A DNA stretch of 64,000 bases from Paenibacillus sp. (GTDB lineage: Bacteria > Bacillota > Bacilli > Paenibacillales > NBRC-103111), in assembly GCA_031180825.1 (NCBI GenBank), contig JAPSLM010000016.1, positions 1-64,000 on the forward strand, written 5' to 3'. Below, in pieces: positions 7,889 to 17,210 of the stretch. The stretch's first letter is position 1; each line of letters begins with the position of its first letter. The notes under the pieces were generated by a model. That model made no database searches, was not told the origin of the DNA, and was given only the letters and a program-made list of their open reading frames with translations. Position numbers and translations under genes: made by a program.

Positions 7889-9343
7889 ATGATCGATTTG
7901 ATGCCGAGGCTCGACGAAACGTCGGGCGAAGCGCTGTATATGCAGCTGTACCGCTATATCCGCGACGAAATCGCCGCCGGCCGCATTCCGGCGAACGAGC
8001 GGCTGCCGTCCATCCGCACGCTGTCCGCTTACCTGGGCGTCAGCCGGTCGCCTGTCGCTCTTGCCTACGAGCAGCTGCTCGCCGAAGGCTATGTGAACAG
8101 CCGGCCGCGCAGCGGGCTTTATGCCGCCGAGCTGGACTTGTCCGCGTCCTTGCAGGCGCAGGCCGGAGCGGCGGCGGAACGCGCCGCCGTGCCGCCGTCG
8201 CCCAAGCGCGCGTACCACGCTTCCCGGGATGAGCCGGTCCGTTACGACTTCGGCTATGGCAGCGTCGATATGACCAGCTTCCCGCTGGCCAAATGGCGCC
8301 GGCTGATGAACCGGTGTCTGCTGCCGGAAAACAGCCGGCTGCTGCTGTACGGCGATTTGCAGGGCGAACCGGAGCTGCGCGCCGAAATTGCCGCCTATCT
8401 GCGCCATATGCGCGGGGTGCGCTGCCAGCCGGAGCAGATCGTCGTCGGTGCGGGCACGTACCATTCGCTCGATTTGTTGTTTCAATTGCTGCGGGAGGAC
8501 GTTGTCTGCATGGCCTCCGAAGAAGCGGTGAACGACGGGGTGAAAGCGTTGTTCGGGCAGTTCCGGTTCGATTGCCGGCCCCTCCGGCTGGAAGGCGACG
8601 GCATCTGCCTCGAAGAGCTGTATGCAAGCGGAGCCCAGGCCGTTTATGTCACCCCGTCCCATCAGTTTCCGTACGGCATGACGCTATCGGCGGGCAAACG
8701 GCTCAAGCTGCTCCAATGGGCGAAGGAACGGCTGGCCTACATCGTCGAGAACGATTACGACGGCGAGTTCCGCTACAGCGGCCGGCCGATTCCTTCGCTG
8801 CAGAGCCTGGACGACGACGGCCGGGTCATCTACGTCGGAACGTTCTCGCGGGCGCTGACGCCGGCGTTCCGGCTCAGCTATCTCGTGCTGCCGCCGGCAC
8901 TGCTGGCGAGGTTTCGCGACGGCCGGCACAGCTACGACCAGCTCGCCTCGCCGATCTTCCAGAAGACGCAGCAGCTGTTCATGCAATCCGGGGACTTCGG
9001 GCGGCACGTGCGCAAAATGCGCAGCGTCTACCACAAAAAGCGCGACGCGCTTCTTCACGCCGTGCGGGATGCTTTTCCGGCGGGCGTGGAGCTGATCGGC
9101 GCAGACTCCGGGCTGCACCTGCTGCTTCGGGTCCGCAGCGGAAGGGGCGAAGCGGAGCTTGTGCGCGCCGCCGCCCGGGAAGGGGTTGGCGTCTATCCGG
9201 CTTCGGCTTACCGGCTCCGGCCGGAGGCGGAGGAAGCTCCGACCGTGCTGCTTGGGTTCGGCGGCCTGTCCGAAACGGACATCCGGGAAGGAATCGGGCT
9301 GCTGGCGCGGGCCTGGAAAATGGAAGTCTCTCTAAATAAATGA
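7889..9343 (+). CDS. MocR-family transcription regulator (GntR wHTH fused to aminotransferase-like domain) with an altered PLP-lysine position
   Basis: 484 aa, the normal MocR/PdxR/GabR length. Residues ~10-75 are a GntR winged helix (LPSIRTLSAYLGVSRSPVALAYEQL). The rest is an aminotransferase-fold effector domain (LLLYGDLQGEPELRAEIAAYL; VENDYDGEFRY; YVTPSHQFPYG). In this family the motif GTFSK supplies the Lys that holds PLP. Here the motif reads GTFSRALTPAFRLSYL, so residue 321 is Arg (codon CGG at 8849-8851). If the alignment is right, the protein cannot form the usual internal aldimine. Ribosome site AAAGGAG precedes ATG. It is divergent from hisC, its likeliest target by position. Confidence 0.88.
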   Translation: MIDLMPRLDETSGEALYMQLYRYIRDEIAAGRIPANERLPSIRTLSAYLGVSRSPVALAYEQLLAEGYVNSRPRSGLYAAELDLSASLQAQAGAAAERAAVPPSPKRAYHASRDEPVRYDFGYGSVDMTSFPLAKWRRLMNRCLLPENSRLLLYGDLQGEPELRAEIAAYLRHMRGVRCQPEQIVVGAGTYHSLDLLFQLLREDVVCMASEEAVNDGVKALFGQFRFDCRPLRLEGDGICLEELYASGAQAVYVTPSHQFPYGMTLSAGKRLKLLQWAKERLAYIVENDYDGEFRYSGRPIPSLQSLDDDGRVIYVGTFSRALTPAFRLSYLVLPPALLARFRDGRHSYDQLASPIFQKTQQLFMQSGDFGRHVRKMRSVYHKKRDALLHAVRDAFPAGVELIGADSGLHLLLRVRSGRGEAELVRAAAREGVGVYPASAYRLRPEAEEAPTVLLGFGGLSETDIREGIGLLARAWKMEVSLNK

Positions 9344-9450
9344 AAGAATATGGACGATATATCCAGTGAGGTGGCGATTTTCTTTTAGTATGATACGGTC
9401 GAATCAGTCCGACCGGCCGGCAACTGGCTGAAGGTGCGATAAAGCACAAC

Positions 9451-10140
9451 GTGGGCAAAATTTTCGTATCGGCCCAAGCCGAAGAATCGTTGAACCGGCT
9501 GCTTGACGGGCAGCCGCAGGAGGTAAGCGATGCGGTGTATACGATCATCGGCTCCAATCTGCTGCCCGGCGGCCCCGTCCCGGACGAAGGGGAGCGGGCG
9601 CTACTGCGGGAAGCAGGATTAGCGCAGGCAAAATATGTGGCGGACCGCTATATGTCGGGCAGCGAAGCGTCCGAGTTGATGGCGGTCATGAATCAAATTG
9701 CCGTCATCGGCGCGAAGGGAGCGGTGGATCCGGTCACGGGAAACGTTTCCTACAAGATGCCGCCTTCCCGGCCGGTCGGAGCGCCGGAAGACTATGTGGA
9801 CATCAACGAGCTGATGAAGCGATTCGAACCGGATACCTACAAAAAGCTGCGCGAAGCGGCGCCGGGCAGCCGCGACTGGGGCAGGCTTTTGTTTTCGTTT
9901 GTTGAACAAATCCCGCAAAACGAGCAGTGGATAACCAAGTATCGCGAGGAAACGGATCAGCTGCTGCAGGAGCTCAAGACGACGAAGCTTGACAACCGGT
10001 TCGCAGGGGCTGATACGGCCGATATGGCCTCCTTCCTGCTGGACGCGAACCGTAAGCTGGAACAGACGCCGGTTGCGAAGACGGACGCCTTGATGCGAAA
10101 CATGGCTCATTTTGCACGGATATTCGGGCATCGGGTCTAA
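9451..10140 (+). CDS. hypothetical protein
   Basis: 229 aa from GTG at 9451. The GAAGGTG upstream is a weak and distant ribosome site, so the start is uncertain. It is soluble and rich in charged helices (VEQIPQNEQWITKYREETDQLLQELKT). No motif or family recognised. It stands alone between the MocR gene and a strong terminator. Confidence 0.65.
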   Translation: MGKIFVSAQAEESLNRLLDGQPQEVSDAVYTIIGSNLLPGGPVPDEGERALLREAGLAQAKYVADRYMSGSEASELMAVMNQIAVIGAKGAVDPVTGNVSYKMPPSRPVGAPEDYVDINELMKRFEPDTYKKLREAAPGSRDWGRLLFSFVEQIPQNEQWITKYREETDQLLQELKTTKLDNRFAGADTADMASFLLDANRKLEQTPVAKTDALMRNMAHFARIFGHRV

Positions 10141-10226
10141 AGAGACGCGGGCGAGCCCGTCGGATAAGTAATCGATCAAGCTTGAGAGAATGCAGACGCA
10201 CGCATGACGGCTGCCGGGGGAACACG

Positions 10227-10277
10227 AAAGACCGCTGATCTCCGCCAAACACTTGGGGGGAGGGGCGGTCTTTTTGT
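10227..10277 (+). terminator. Rho-independent terminator
   Basis: AAAGACCGC (10227-10235) pairs with GCGGTCTTT (10265-10273), followed by TTTG and a second T run. The loop is long (~29 nt), perhaps with an internal CC/GG pairing. Confidence 0.75.
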
Positions 10278-10400
10278 TTTACGGAGGGCTAAAAACGACA
10301 GGGAATGAAATTAATACCGCCACTGGAATAAATAATTCTCATATTCTTCCACATCGTCTCGAAAACCGGGGTTTTTCTTCGCAATTTCTTCAAGTATTTG

Positions 10401-10430
10401 TTGACAAGCGAAAAAAACCGCTGTTATTAT
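10401..10430 (+). promoter_or_regulatory. sigma-A promoter of the asparaginase gene
   Basis: TTGACA (10401-10406), 17-bp spacer, TTATTA (10424-10429; TATTAT at 18 bp also possible). The resulting leader before the ATG at 10597 would be ~160 nt. No T-box or known riboswitch motif was recognised in it. Confidence 0.75.
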
Positions 10431-10596
10431 TAACATCAGTGGTGAAAATAAACGAATTCAACTTGTTCGAGGAATCATGTTAAGCGGTTCCAGACCCGAC
10501 GAACCCGACTTGAAAGCGTTAGCAATCAGGGGACTTGGACCGTTAACCGCAGCGGAACCTCTTGAACTTCACATGCCGAAAGGAAATGAGCTACTT

Positions 10597-11595
10597 ATGG
10601 GCTTCGAACGATTGGTGGAAGAATACCGCGGAGGCGTGCTGGAAAATGTACATATGGGCCTCGTCTGCGGAATGGACGAGAACGGCCGGATCGTATATTC
10701 GGTCGGCGACGAACAGCATATGACGTTTTTGCGTTCGGCGGCGAAGCCGTTTCAGGCGATCCCGGTCATCAAGCACGGCATCGACGAAAAATTCAAGCTG
10801 AGCCCGAAGGAAGCGGCTTTGTTCGCCGCCTCGCACCGCGGGGAGAAGTATCATATCGAGGCGCTCGAGTCGATTTTGCAGAAAACCGGGCTGAAGGAAG
10901 AAGACATTTTGTGCTGTCCGACCTATCCGCTCAACGAAGCGCCTCGAGCGGCCTGCTACTGGGACCATCTGGAGAAACGCAAGCTGTATCATAACTGCTC
11001 CGGCAAGCATTCCGGCTTTCTCGCGCTGTCCAAGGAGCTCGGCTGCGATCTCGAAACCTACTGGAGCATCGACCACCCGGCGCAGCAGCTCAGCCTGGAA
11101 GCGATGGCCGAAATGGCCGACTACCCGAAGGAAGACATCCGCATCGGGGTGGACGGCTGCGGCTTTCCGGTTTATGCGATGCCGCTGCACCGGATCGCCC
11201 GCGCTTACCTGAAGCTGGCCTGCCCGGATCTGATCGCGGATGCCGGTACGAGAGCGGCGGCGACGAAAATCGCCGGCTACATGAACGCGCACCCGGAGAT
11301 GATCGCGAGCCACGACTTTATCTGCACCGCGCTGCTAACCGATCCGAACATTGTCGCCAAGGGCGGCGCCAAAGGGGTATACGGCTTCGGGCTCAAAAAG
11401 GAGCGCATGAGCTTCGCCTTGAAGGTTCTGGACGGCTCGGAGCTTGTATGGCCGATGATCGCCGCTTCGATTCTGGAGCAAGTCGGCTACGACAACCGCG
11501 ATACGATCGACCGGCTGTATGCGCTGGCTCCGAAGACGATCAAGAACGATAACCACATCGCCGTAGGCGAGCGAAAAACCGTATTCCGGTTCTAA
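10597..11595 (+). CDS. asparaginase, Rhizobium etli type (Asparaginase_II family)
   Basis: 332 aa from ATG at 10597 (AAAGGA 12 nt upstream). Earlier in-frame starts at 10477 and 10573 lack a site and add unrelated sequence. Family motifs are RSAAKPFQAIPV with the nucleophile-region Ser and Lys, ASHRGEKYH, HNCSGKHSGFLALS (the Cys/Ser/Lys cluster) and VDGCGFPVYAMPL. The family hydrolyses L-asparagine to aspartate and ammonia and is unrelated to E. coli AnsA/AnsB. It precedes an Opp importer and an aminopeptidase on the same strand, suggesting a role in using Asn from imported peptides. Confidence 0.88.
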   Translation: MGFERLVEEYRGGVLENVHMGLVCGMDENGRIVYSVGDEQHMTFLRSAAKPFQAIPVIKHGIDEKFKLSPKEAALFAASHRGEKYHIEALESILQKTGLKEEDILCCPTYPLNEAPRAACYWDHLEKRKLYHNCSGKHSGFLALSKELGCDLETYWSIDHPAQQLSLEAMAEMADYPKEDIRIGVDGCGFPVYAMPLHRIARAYLKLACPDLIADAGTRAAATKIAGYMNAHPEMIASHDFICTALLTDPNIVAKGGAKGVYGFGLKKERMSFALKVLDGSELVWPMIAASILEQVGYDNRDTIDRLYALAPKTIKNDNHIAVGERKTVFRF

Positions 11596-11623
11596 GCGAG
11601 AGCATCACCGAACCAGGGTAACG

Positions 11624-11669
11624 ATCTTCCCTCTTTTGGACGAACGGCTCGTTCGTTCCGCAGGAAGAT
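11624..11669 (+). other. stem-loop between asparaginase and the Opp binding-protein gene
   Basis: ATCTTCC (11624-11630) pairs with GGAAGAT (11663-11669), with an inner GAACG/CGTTC pairing. No U tract follows. It may be a weak terminator or an RNA processing or stabilising element. Confidence 0.45.
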
Positions 11670-11704
11670 TTAGCATAAATCAATGAAAAACGGGGGGATT
11701 TTCC

Positions 11705-13288
11705 ATGAAAAAACGTTTCGCAGCTTTTACGGCAATGGTGCTCGCAGGCGCGATGTTTGCAGGCTGTAGCGGCGGCGCGGGCAAGCCGCAGCAGCAAGGC
11801 GCGGCCGAGCAGCCGACGGCCAAGAAGGAAGGCAACGGCATCACGATTGCGGTCAACGCCAACTTCGTGACGCTGGACCCGCACAACGCGGCCGATACGC
11901 TGTCCATTTCCGGCTACCGCACGATGTATCAAGGTCTGCTCGGCTTCGATCAGGATATGAAGGTCGTGCCCGTGCTGGCCGAATCGTACGAAGTGAGCCC
12001 GGACGCAAAAGTATACACGTTCAAGTTGAAAGAGAACATCAAGTTCCACGACGGCACGCCGTTCAATGCGGAAGCGGTCAAAGTCAACCTCGACCGGGTG
12101 AAAAACAAGGACAACAACCTGAAAATGGCGCGCAGCTTTGCCGCCGTGGAGAAAACCGAAGTCGTCGACGCCAAAACGGTAAAAATCACGCTGTCCCAGC
12201 CGTACTCGGCGATGCTGAACAAGCTGGCCATGCTGATGATCATCAGCCCGCAGGCGCTGGAGAAGTACGGCAAAGATATCGGTCAGCACCCGGTAGGCAC
12301 CGGTCCGTTCAAGTATAAGGAATGGGTGCAGGGCGACCGGATGACGATCGAGAAGAACGCCGATTATTGGGAAAAAGGCCTGCCGAAGGTAGATACCGTC
12401 ACCTTCAAGCCGGTACCGGAGAACGGTTCCCGCGTCGCGATGCTGAAAACGGGCGAAGCCGACTTCGTCTATCCGCTGCCGACCGAGCAGGTGGAGCAGG
12501 TGAACGGGAAGAACGGCATCGTCGTGGACAAAACGCCTTCGACGATTGCGCGCTACATCACGATGAACATGACGAAGAAGCCGTTCGACGACGTCCGCGT
12601 CCGTCAGGCGATCAACTATGCGATCAACAAAGACGCTTATATCAAAGTCGTCAAATCGGGCTTTGCCGAAAAGCTGGACTCGACCATGTCGTCCAAAACG
12701 CAATTCTATGCGAAGCAGACGCCGTATGACGGTAACGTGGAGAAAGCGAAAGCGCTCCTGAAGGAAGCCGGCCTCGAAAACGGCTTTAAAGCCGAAATCT
12801 GGGGCAGCTCCGACTCCGAGACGGTGAAAGGCATGCAGTTCGTTCAGCAGCAGCTGGCAGCCGTAGGCATTACGCTCGACGTGAAGCCGATGGAGGAAGG
12901 CACACTGTCCAACGAGATCAACTCGGCCAAAACGCCGCAGGAATCGAAGGTGCAAATGTGGTACGTCAGCTGGTCCCCGTCCTCGGCCGACGCCGACGCG
13001 GCGACGCGTCCGCTCTTCGCGAGCGAAATGTTCCCTCCGAACGGAGCGAACACCGCCTACTACAAAAACGACAAAGTAGACGAGCTGATCGCAAAAGCGA
13101 ACAAGCTGTCGAACGCCGACGAGCAAAAAGCCGTTTACGCCGATATTCAAGCGCAAATCTACAAAGACGCTCCGTGGGTGTTCCTTGCCGTCGACCAGAT
13201 CGTATCCGGCAAGAAAAACTACCTCGAAGGCGTGAAAGTATATCCGGACGGTTCCATTAACGTCCGCGAAGCCGAAATCAAGAAGTAA
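11705..13288 (+). CDS. peptide ABC transporter substrate-binding lipoprotein (SBP family 5)
   Basis: 527 aa. Lipobox FAGC with Cys21, then the family-5 fold: an N-terminal lobe starting ITIAVNANFVTLDPHNA, the signature DVRVRQAINYAINKDAYIK, and the closing lobe. It captures oligopeptides (the family also takes dipeptides, glutathione or nickel) at the outer membrane face and delivers them to the permeases that follow. ATG has a GGGGGG site. A hairpin lies between it and the permease gene, typical of extra SBP mRNA. The ligand is not predictable from sequence. Confidence 0.92.
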   Translation: MKKRFAAFTAMVLAGAMFAGCSGGAGKPQQQGAAEQPTAKKEGNGITIAVNANFVTLDPHNAADTLSISGYRTMYQGLLGFDQDMKVVPVLAESYEVSPDAKVYTFKLKENIKFHDGTPFNAEAVKVNLDRVKNKDNNLKMARSFAAVEKTEVVDAKTVKITLSQPYSAMLNKLAMLMIISPQALEKYGKDIGQHPVGTGPFKYKEWVQGDRMTIEKNADYWEKGLPKVDTVTFKPVPENGSRVAMLKTGEADFVYPLPTEQVEQVNGKNGIVVDKTPSTIARYITMNMTKKPFDDVRVRQAINYAINKDAYIKVVKSGFAEKLDSTMSSKTQFYAKQTPYDGNVEKAKALLKEAGLENGFKAEIWGSSDSETVKGMQFVQQQLAAVGITLDVKPMEEGTLSNEINSAKTPQESKVQMWYVSWSPSSADADAATRPLFASEMFPPNGANTAYYKNDKVDELIAKANKLSNADEQKAVYADIQAQIYKDAPWVFLAVDQIVSGKKNYLEGVKVYPDGSINVREAEIKK

Positions 13289-13298
13289 GTCCTGACCT

Positions 13299-13344
13299 GA
13301 TGCTGTGTTGACCCGCCCTCCGGTGCGGTGCTCACCACAGCATC
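13299..13344 (+). other. intercistronic hairpin between SBP and permease genes
   Basis: GATGCTGTG (13299-13307) pairs perfectly with CACAGCATC (13336-13344), with partial inner pairing (CCGCC/GCGG). There is no U tract, so it more likely protects the 3' end of the SBP mRNA than terminates it. Confidence 0.6.
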
Positions 13345-13383
13345 TCGCCTAATGGCAGGTTTTCAGAGGAGGAGTGTAAAAGC

Positions 13384-14313
13384 TTGGCTCAGTATGTGCT
13401 TAAACGATTGGTTGCCGTCATTCCGATTCTTTTTATCGTTTCCGTCTTGATCTTTCTGTTCATTCACCTGATTCCCGGCGATCCGGCGCGGCTTGTGGCC
13501 GGCAAGGAAGCCACGCTCGAAGACATTCAGCGCATTCAGGCCGAGCTCGGCCTCGACAAGCCGCTCTGGGAGCAATATTTCATCTATATGTCGCATCTGC
13601 TGCAGGGAGATTTGGGGCAATCGCTCAAAACCGGCCAGCCGGTGACGGAGATGCTCGCCTCGCGCATGATGCCGACGATCTGGCTGACGATTTTCAGCAT
13701 GGGCTGGGCGCTTCTGTTCGGGATCGTGATCGGCGTCATCTCCGCGACGAAGCGCAACCGCTGGCCGGACTATTTGAGCATGCTGACCGCGGTCTCAGGC
13801 ATTTCGGTGCCGCCGTTCTGGCTCGGCCTGCTGCTCATCCAGCTGTTCTCTGTGCAGCTCGGCTGGCTGCCGACCGGAGGCGTCGATACGTGGCAGGGCT
13901 ACGTGCTTCCTTCGATTACGCTCGGCGCGGGCATCATGTCGATGCTGGCGCGCTTCTCCCGGGCATCCCTGCTGGAGTCGCTGAAGCAGGACTATATTCG
14001 GACCGGCCGGGCCAAAGGCTTGAACGAGCGCACGGTCGTCTGGGGGCATGCGATGAAAAACTCGATGATCTCCGTCGTTACCGTAGCCGGGCTTCAGTTC
14101 GGCTTTCTGCTCGGCGGCTCGGTCATTGTCGAGACCGTGTTCAGTATCCCGGGTCTCGGGCGGCTGCTGATCGATTCGATCGCCTTCCGCGATTATACGG
14201 TCATTCAAGCGGAACTGCTGCTGTTCGCCGTCGAATTCATTCTGGTCAACTTGCTCGTTGACGTCCTGTATGGCGTTCTTAATCCTAAAATTCGCCTGTC
14301 GGGCCAGAACTGA
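13384..14313 (+). CDS. peptide ABC transporter permease (DppB/OppB type)
   Basis: 309 aa, about six membrane segments. N-terminus [23 protein letters not shown] is the standard OppB/DppB start. The EAA coupling loop reads [24 protein letters not shown] start at 13384 is preceded by GAGGAGGAG. It pairs with the next permease to form the channel. Confidence 0.94.
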   Translation: MAQYVLKRLVAVIPILFIVSVLIFLFIHLIPGDPARLVAGKEATLEDIQRIQAELGLDKPLWEQYFIYMSHLLQGDLGQSLKTGQPVTEMLASRMMPTIWLTIFSMGWALLFGIVIGVISATKRNRWPDYLSMLTAVSGISVPPFWLGLLLIQLFSVQLGWLPTGGVDTWQGYVLPSITLGAGIMSMLARFSRASLLESLKQDYIRTGRAKGLNERTVVWGHAMKNSMISVVTVAGLQFGFLLGGSVIVETVFSIPGLGRLLIDSIAFRDYTVIQAELLLFAVEFILVNLLVDVLYGVLNPKIRLSGQN

Positions 14314-14324
14314 GGAGGACCACC

Positions 14325-15221
14325 ATGAGTCAAAACATCGTCATCGACCATTCCGCGGACTCGGCCATTCCGTTAACGAAAAGCAGTCCGCTCCGCGATT
14401 TCTGGATCAAAATGAAAAAGCAAAAGCTCGCGTTCGCCGCAGGCTTGTTTATCGCGCTGCTCGTCGTCGTCGCGGTAATTGGCCCCGCGCTTGCGCCTTA
14501 CGATCCGTCCGTGCCGGATTACGACAACATTTTGTCCGGTCCGTCCGCGAAGCATTTGGCCGGTACGGACGAGTACGGCCGCGATATTTTCAGCCGTATT
14601 CTCGTCGGCACCCGGCTGTCGCTGTCCGTCGGCCTCAGCGCCGTGCTGATCGGCGCGGCCATCGGCACGCTGCTCGGGCTGATCAGCGGCTATTACGGCG
14701 GCTGGCTTGACCGGCTGATCATGCGGAGCAGCGACGTCATGTTCTCGTTCCCCGATCTGCTGCTGGCGATCGGCATCGTCGCGATCCTTGGGCCCGGGCT
14801 GATGAACGTCGTCGTCGCCGTTGCGATCTTCGGCATTCCGTCGTTCGCAAGGCTGATCCGCAGCGCCACCCTGGAAACGAAGGAATCGCTGTATGTGGAA
14901 GCGGCCCGCTCCATCGGGGCGAACAACGTGCGGATCATTGCCCGTCACATTTTTCCCGAAACCGTTCCGAGTCTGATCGTTTACTTCACGATGCGGATCG
15001 GGACGACGATTTTGGCCGCATCGGGCCTCAGCTTTCTCGGCCTCGGGGCGAAGCCTTCGGACCCGGACTGGGGGGCCATGCTGAGCATGGGCCGCGATTA
15101 CCTCAGCATTGCGCCGCATGTCGTTTATTTTCCGGGCGCCGCCATTTTCCTGACGGTTCTCGCCTTCAACATACTGGGAGACGGTTTGAGAGACGCGCTC
15201 GATCCGAAGATCAAGAATTAG
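14325..15221 (+). CDS. peptide ABC transporter permease (DppC/OppC type)
   Basis: 298 aa, with the OppC N-terminal cytoplasmic tail, one membrane segment, the motif HLAGTDEYGRDIFSRILVGTR, and the EAA loop EAARSIGANNVRIIARHIFP. Starts 11 nt after the first permease with GAGGAGG. Confidence 0.94.
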   Translation: MSQNIVIDHSADSAIPLTKSSPLRDFWIKMKKQKLAFAAGLFIALLVVVAVIGPALAPYDPSVPDYDNILSGPSAKHLAGTDEYGRDIFSRILVGTRLSLSVGLSAVLIGAAIGTLLGLISGYYGGWLDRLIMRSSDVMFSFPDLLLAIGIVAILGPGLMNVVVAVAIFGIPSFARLIRSATLETKESLYVEAARSIGANNVRIIARHIFPETVPSLIVYFTMRIGTTILAASGLSFLGLGAKPSDPDWGAMLSMGRDYLSIAPHVVYFPGAAIFLTVLAFNILGDGLRDALDPKIKN

Positions 15222-15237
15222 AACAGGAGTAACGCGA

Positions 15238-16236
15238 ATGACTCAAAAACTACTTGACGTGAAAGGCCTCAAGACACAGTTCACCCGGGATCAAGGCAAG
15301 GTCAACGCGATCGACGGCGTCGATTTTCATGTGAACAAAGGCGAAGTGCTCGGTCTGGTCGGAGAATCGGGCTGCGGCAAAAGCGTCACGTCCTTGTCCG
15401 TCATGCGGCTGCTGCACGGCACGCCGGGGAGCATTGTCGGGGGAACGGTCCGTTTTCAGGAGAAGGATCTGGTCGCGCTGTCCGAAAGCGACATGCGCCG
15501 TATCCGGGGCAAAGACATCGCGATGATTTTCCAGGAGCCGATGACGTCGCTCAATCCGGTGCTCAAGATCGGCAAGCAGCTCGTGGAGGCGATCCGTCTG
15601 CACTTGAAATACGACAAAAGCAAGGCGCGGGAGCACGCCGTTCATATGCTGAAGCTGGTCGGCATTCCGCGCGCCGAGGATGTCATCGACGAATATCCGC
15701 ACCAGCTGTCGGGCGGCATGCGGCAGCGGGTCATGATCGCTATGGCGATGTCCTGTAATCCGCAGCTCCTCATTGCCGACGAGCCGACCACCGCGCTGGA
15801 CGTGACGATCCAGGCGCAAATTTTGGACTTGATGAAGAAGCTCAAGGACGAGAACGACATGTCCATCATGCTGATCACCCACGATTTGGGCGTGGTGGCC
15901 GAAATGTGCGACCGCGTCATCGTCATGTACGCCGGACGCGTCGTCGAGGAAGGGAACGTGCTGGATATTTTCGACGACCCGCAGCATCCGTATACGAAGG
16001 GGCTTATTCATTCGGTGCCGAAGCTGCGCCAGAATCACCGGCGGCTCGAGTCGATTCCCGGCAACGTGCCGGACTTGACGAACATGCCGGCCGGCTGCAA
16101 GTTCGCTCCCCGCTGCTCGGCGGCGCTGGATATTTGCCGCGAGCGGGAGCCGGAGCTGGTCCAGACCACTGGCGGCCGAAAATGCCGCTGCTGGCTCTAT
16201 GAGAACGATAGCGCGAAGGGAGAAGGGGAAGCGTGA
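15238..16236 (+). CDS. peptide ABC transporter ATPase (DppD/OppD type)
   Basis: 332 aa. Walker [12 protein letters not shown], signature [14 protein letters not shown], Walker [14 protein letters not shown]-loop ITHDLG, and the C-terminal OppD domain with the Cys-containing [14 protein letters not shown] cluster (iron-sulphur or metal-site type Cys pattern of this subfamily). It overlaps the next gene by 4 nt. Confidence 0.94.
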   Translation: MTQKLLDVKGLKTQFTRDQGKVNAIDGVDFHVNKGEVLGLVGESGCGKSVTSLSVMRLLHGTPGSIVGGTVRFQEKDLVALSESDMRRIRGKDIAMIFQEPMTSLNPVLKIGKQLVEAIRLHLKYDKSKAREHAVHMLKLVGIPRAEDVIDEYPHQLSGGMRQRVMIAMAMSCNPQLLIADEPTTALDVTIQAQILDLMKKLKDENDMSIMLITHDLGVVAEMCDRVIVMYAGRVVEEGNVLDIFDDPQHPYTKGLIHSVPKLRQNHRRLESIPGNVPDLTNMPAGCKFAPRCSAALDICREREPELVQTTGGRKCRCWLYENDSAKGEGEA

Positions 16237-17210
16237 CGAAACCGCTGGTGGAAGTGAAAAACCTGCGCAAAGTGTTTCCGATCAAGAAAGGGTGGTTCGC
16301 GAAGCCGGCTTTGCTGCAGGCGGTGGATAACGTATCTTTCTCCATCCGCAGGGGCGAGACGTTCAGCATCGTCGGCGAGAGCGGCTGCGGCAAGTCGACG
16401 ACAGGCCGCCTGATAACGCGGCTGCTGGCGCCGAGCGAGGGCGAGATCTGGTTCGACGGTCAGGAGATCGGGAAGCTGGACGAAGCCCGCATCCGCCCGC
16501 TGCGCCGGCAGATGCAGATGGTGTTCCAGGATCCGTACGCGTCGCTGAATCCGCGCATGAAGATCAAGGATATCATCGCCGAGCCGCTGCTCATTCACGA
16601 GAAAATGTCGGCGGCGGAGCGGGCGAAGGACGTGCAGCGGCTGCTCGAGGTCGTCGGCTTAAGCTCGTTCCACGGCGAGCGCTACCCGCACGAGTTCAGC
16701 GGCGGCCAGCGCCAGCGCGTCGGCATCGCCCGCGCGTTGGCGGTGAAGCCGAGCCTGATCGTGGCCGACGAGCCGGTATCCGCGCTCGACGTGTCCATCC
16801 AGTCGCAGGTGCTGAACCTGCTGCAGGATTTGCAGGAGGAGTTCGGGCTGACGTACTTGTTTATTTCCCACGATCTGAGCGTCGTCGAGCATATCAGCGA
16901 CCGCATCGGCGTCATGTATCTCGGCTCGATGGTCGAGCTGGCGGATAAGGACGCGATGTACGAAAAGCCGCTGCATCCGTATACGCAGGCGCTCTTTTCT
17001 TCCGTGCCCGTGCCGGACCCGCGGCTGAAGCGCGAGAAAATCGTGCTGAAGGGCGATCTGCCCAGCCCGGTCAACCCGCCGTCCGGCTGCCGGTTTCATA
17101 CCCGCTGTCCGGCGGCAATGGACGTCTGCCGGACGAAGGCGCCCGTGTTCCAGGAGCAGGAGCCGGGCCATTACGTGGCTTGCCACTTGTATGGGGAGAG
17201 CAAAGGATGA
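16233..17210 (+). CDS. peptide ABC transporter ATPase (DppF/OppF type)
   Basis: 325 aa from GTG at 16233 (GTGA overlap with OppD). Walker [12 protein letters not shown], signature [15 protein letters not shown], Walker [13 protein letters not shown], and a C-terminal [14 protein letters not shown] cluster. Forms the heterodimeric motor with the preceding ATPase. The stop overlaps the ATG of the aminopeptidase gene. Confidence 0.94.
   Translation: MTKPLVEVKNLRKVFPIKKGWFAKPALLQAVDNVSFSIRRGETFSIVGESGCGKSTTGRLITRLLAPSEGEIWFDGQEIGKLDEARIRPLRRQMQMVFQDPYASLNPRMKIKDIIAEPLLIHEKMSAAERAKDVQRLLEVVGLSSFHGERYPHEFSGGQRQRVGIARALAVKPSLIVADEPVSALDVSIQSQVLNLLQDLQEEFGLTYLFISHDLSVVEHISDRIGVMYLGSMVELADKDAMYEKPLHPYTQALFSSVPVPDPRLKREKIVLKGDLPSPVNPPSGCRFHTRCPAAMDVCRTKAPVFQEQEPGHYVACHLYGESKG

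Noticed and set aside
10253..10483. 76-codon frame over the terminator and asparaginase promoter
   Set aside because: Starts inside a terminator stem and crosses a promoter; chance frame.
10437..10596. Possible T-box or riboswitch in the long asparaginase leader
   Set aside because: No T-box sequence, specifier loop or known aptamer core could be recognised.
11540..13156. 538-codon frame opposite the peptide-binding protein
   Set aside because: Repetitive Arg/Val/Phe-rich composition from reading the complement of a real gene; no start signal.
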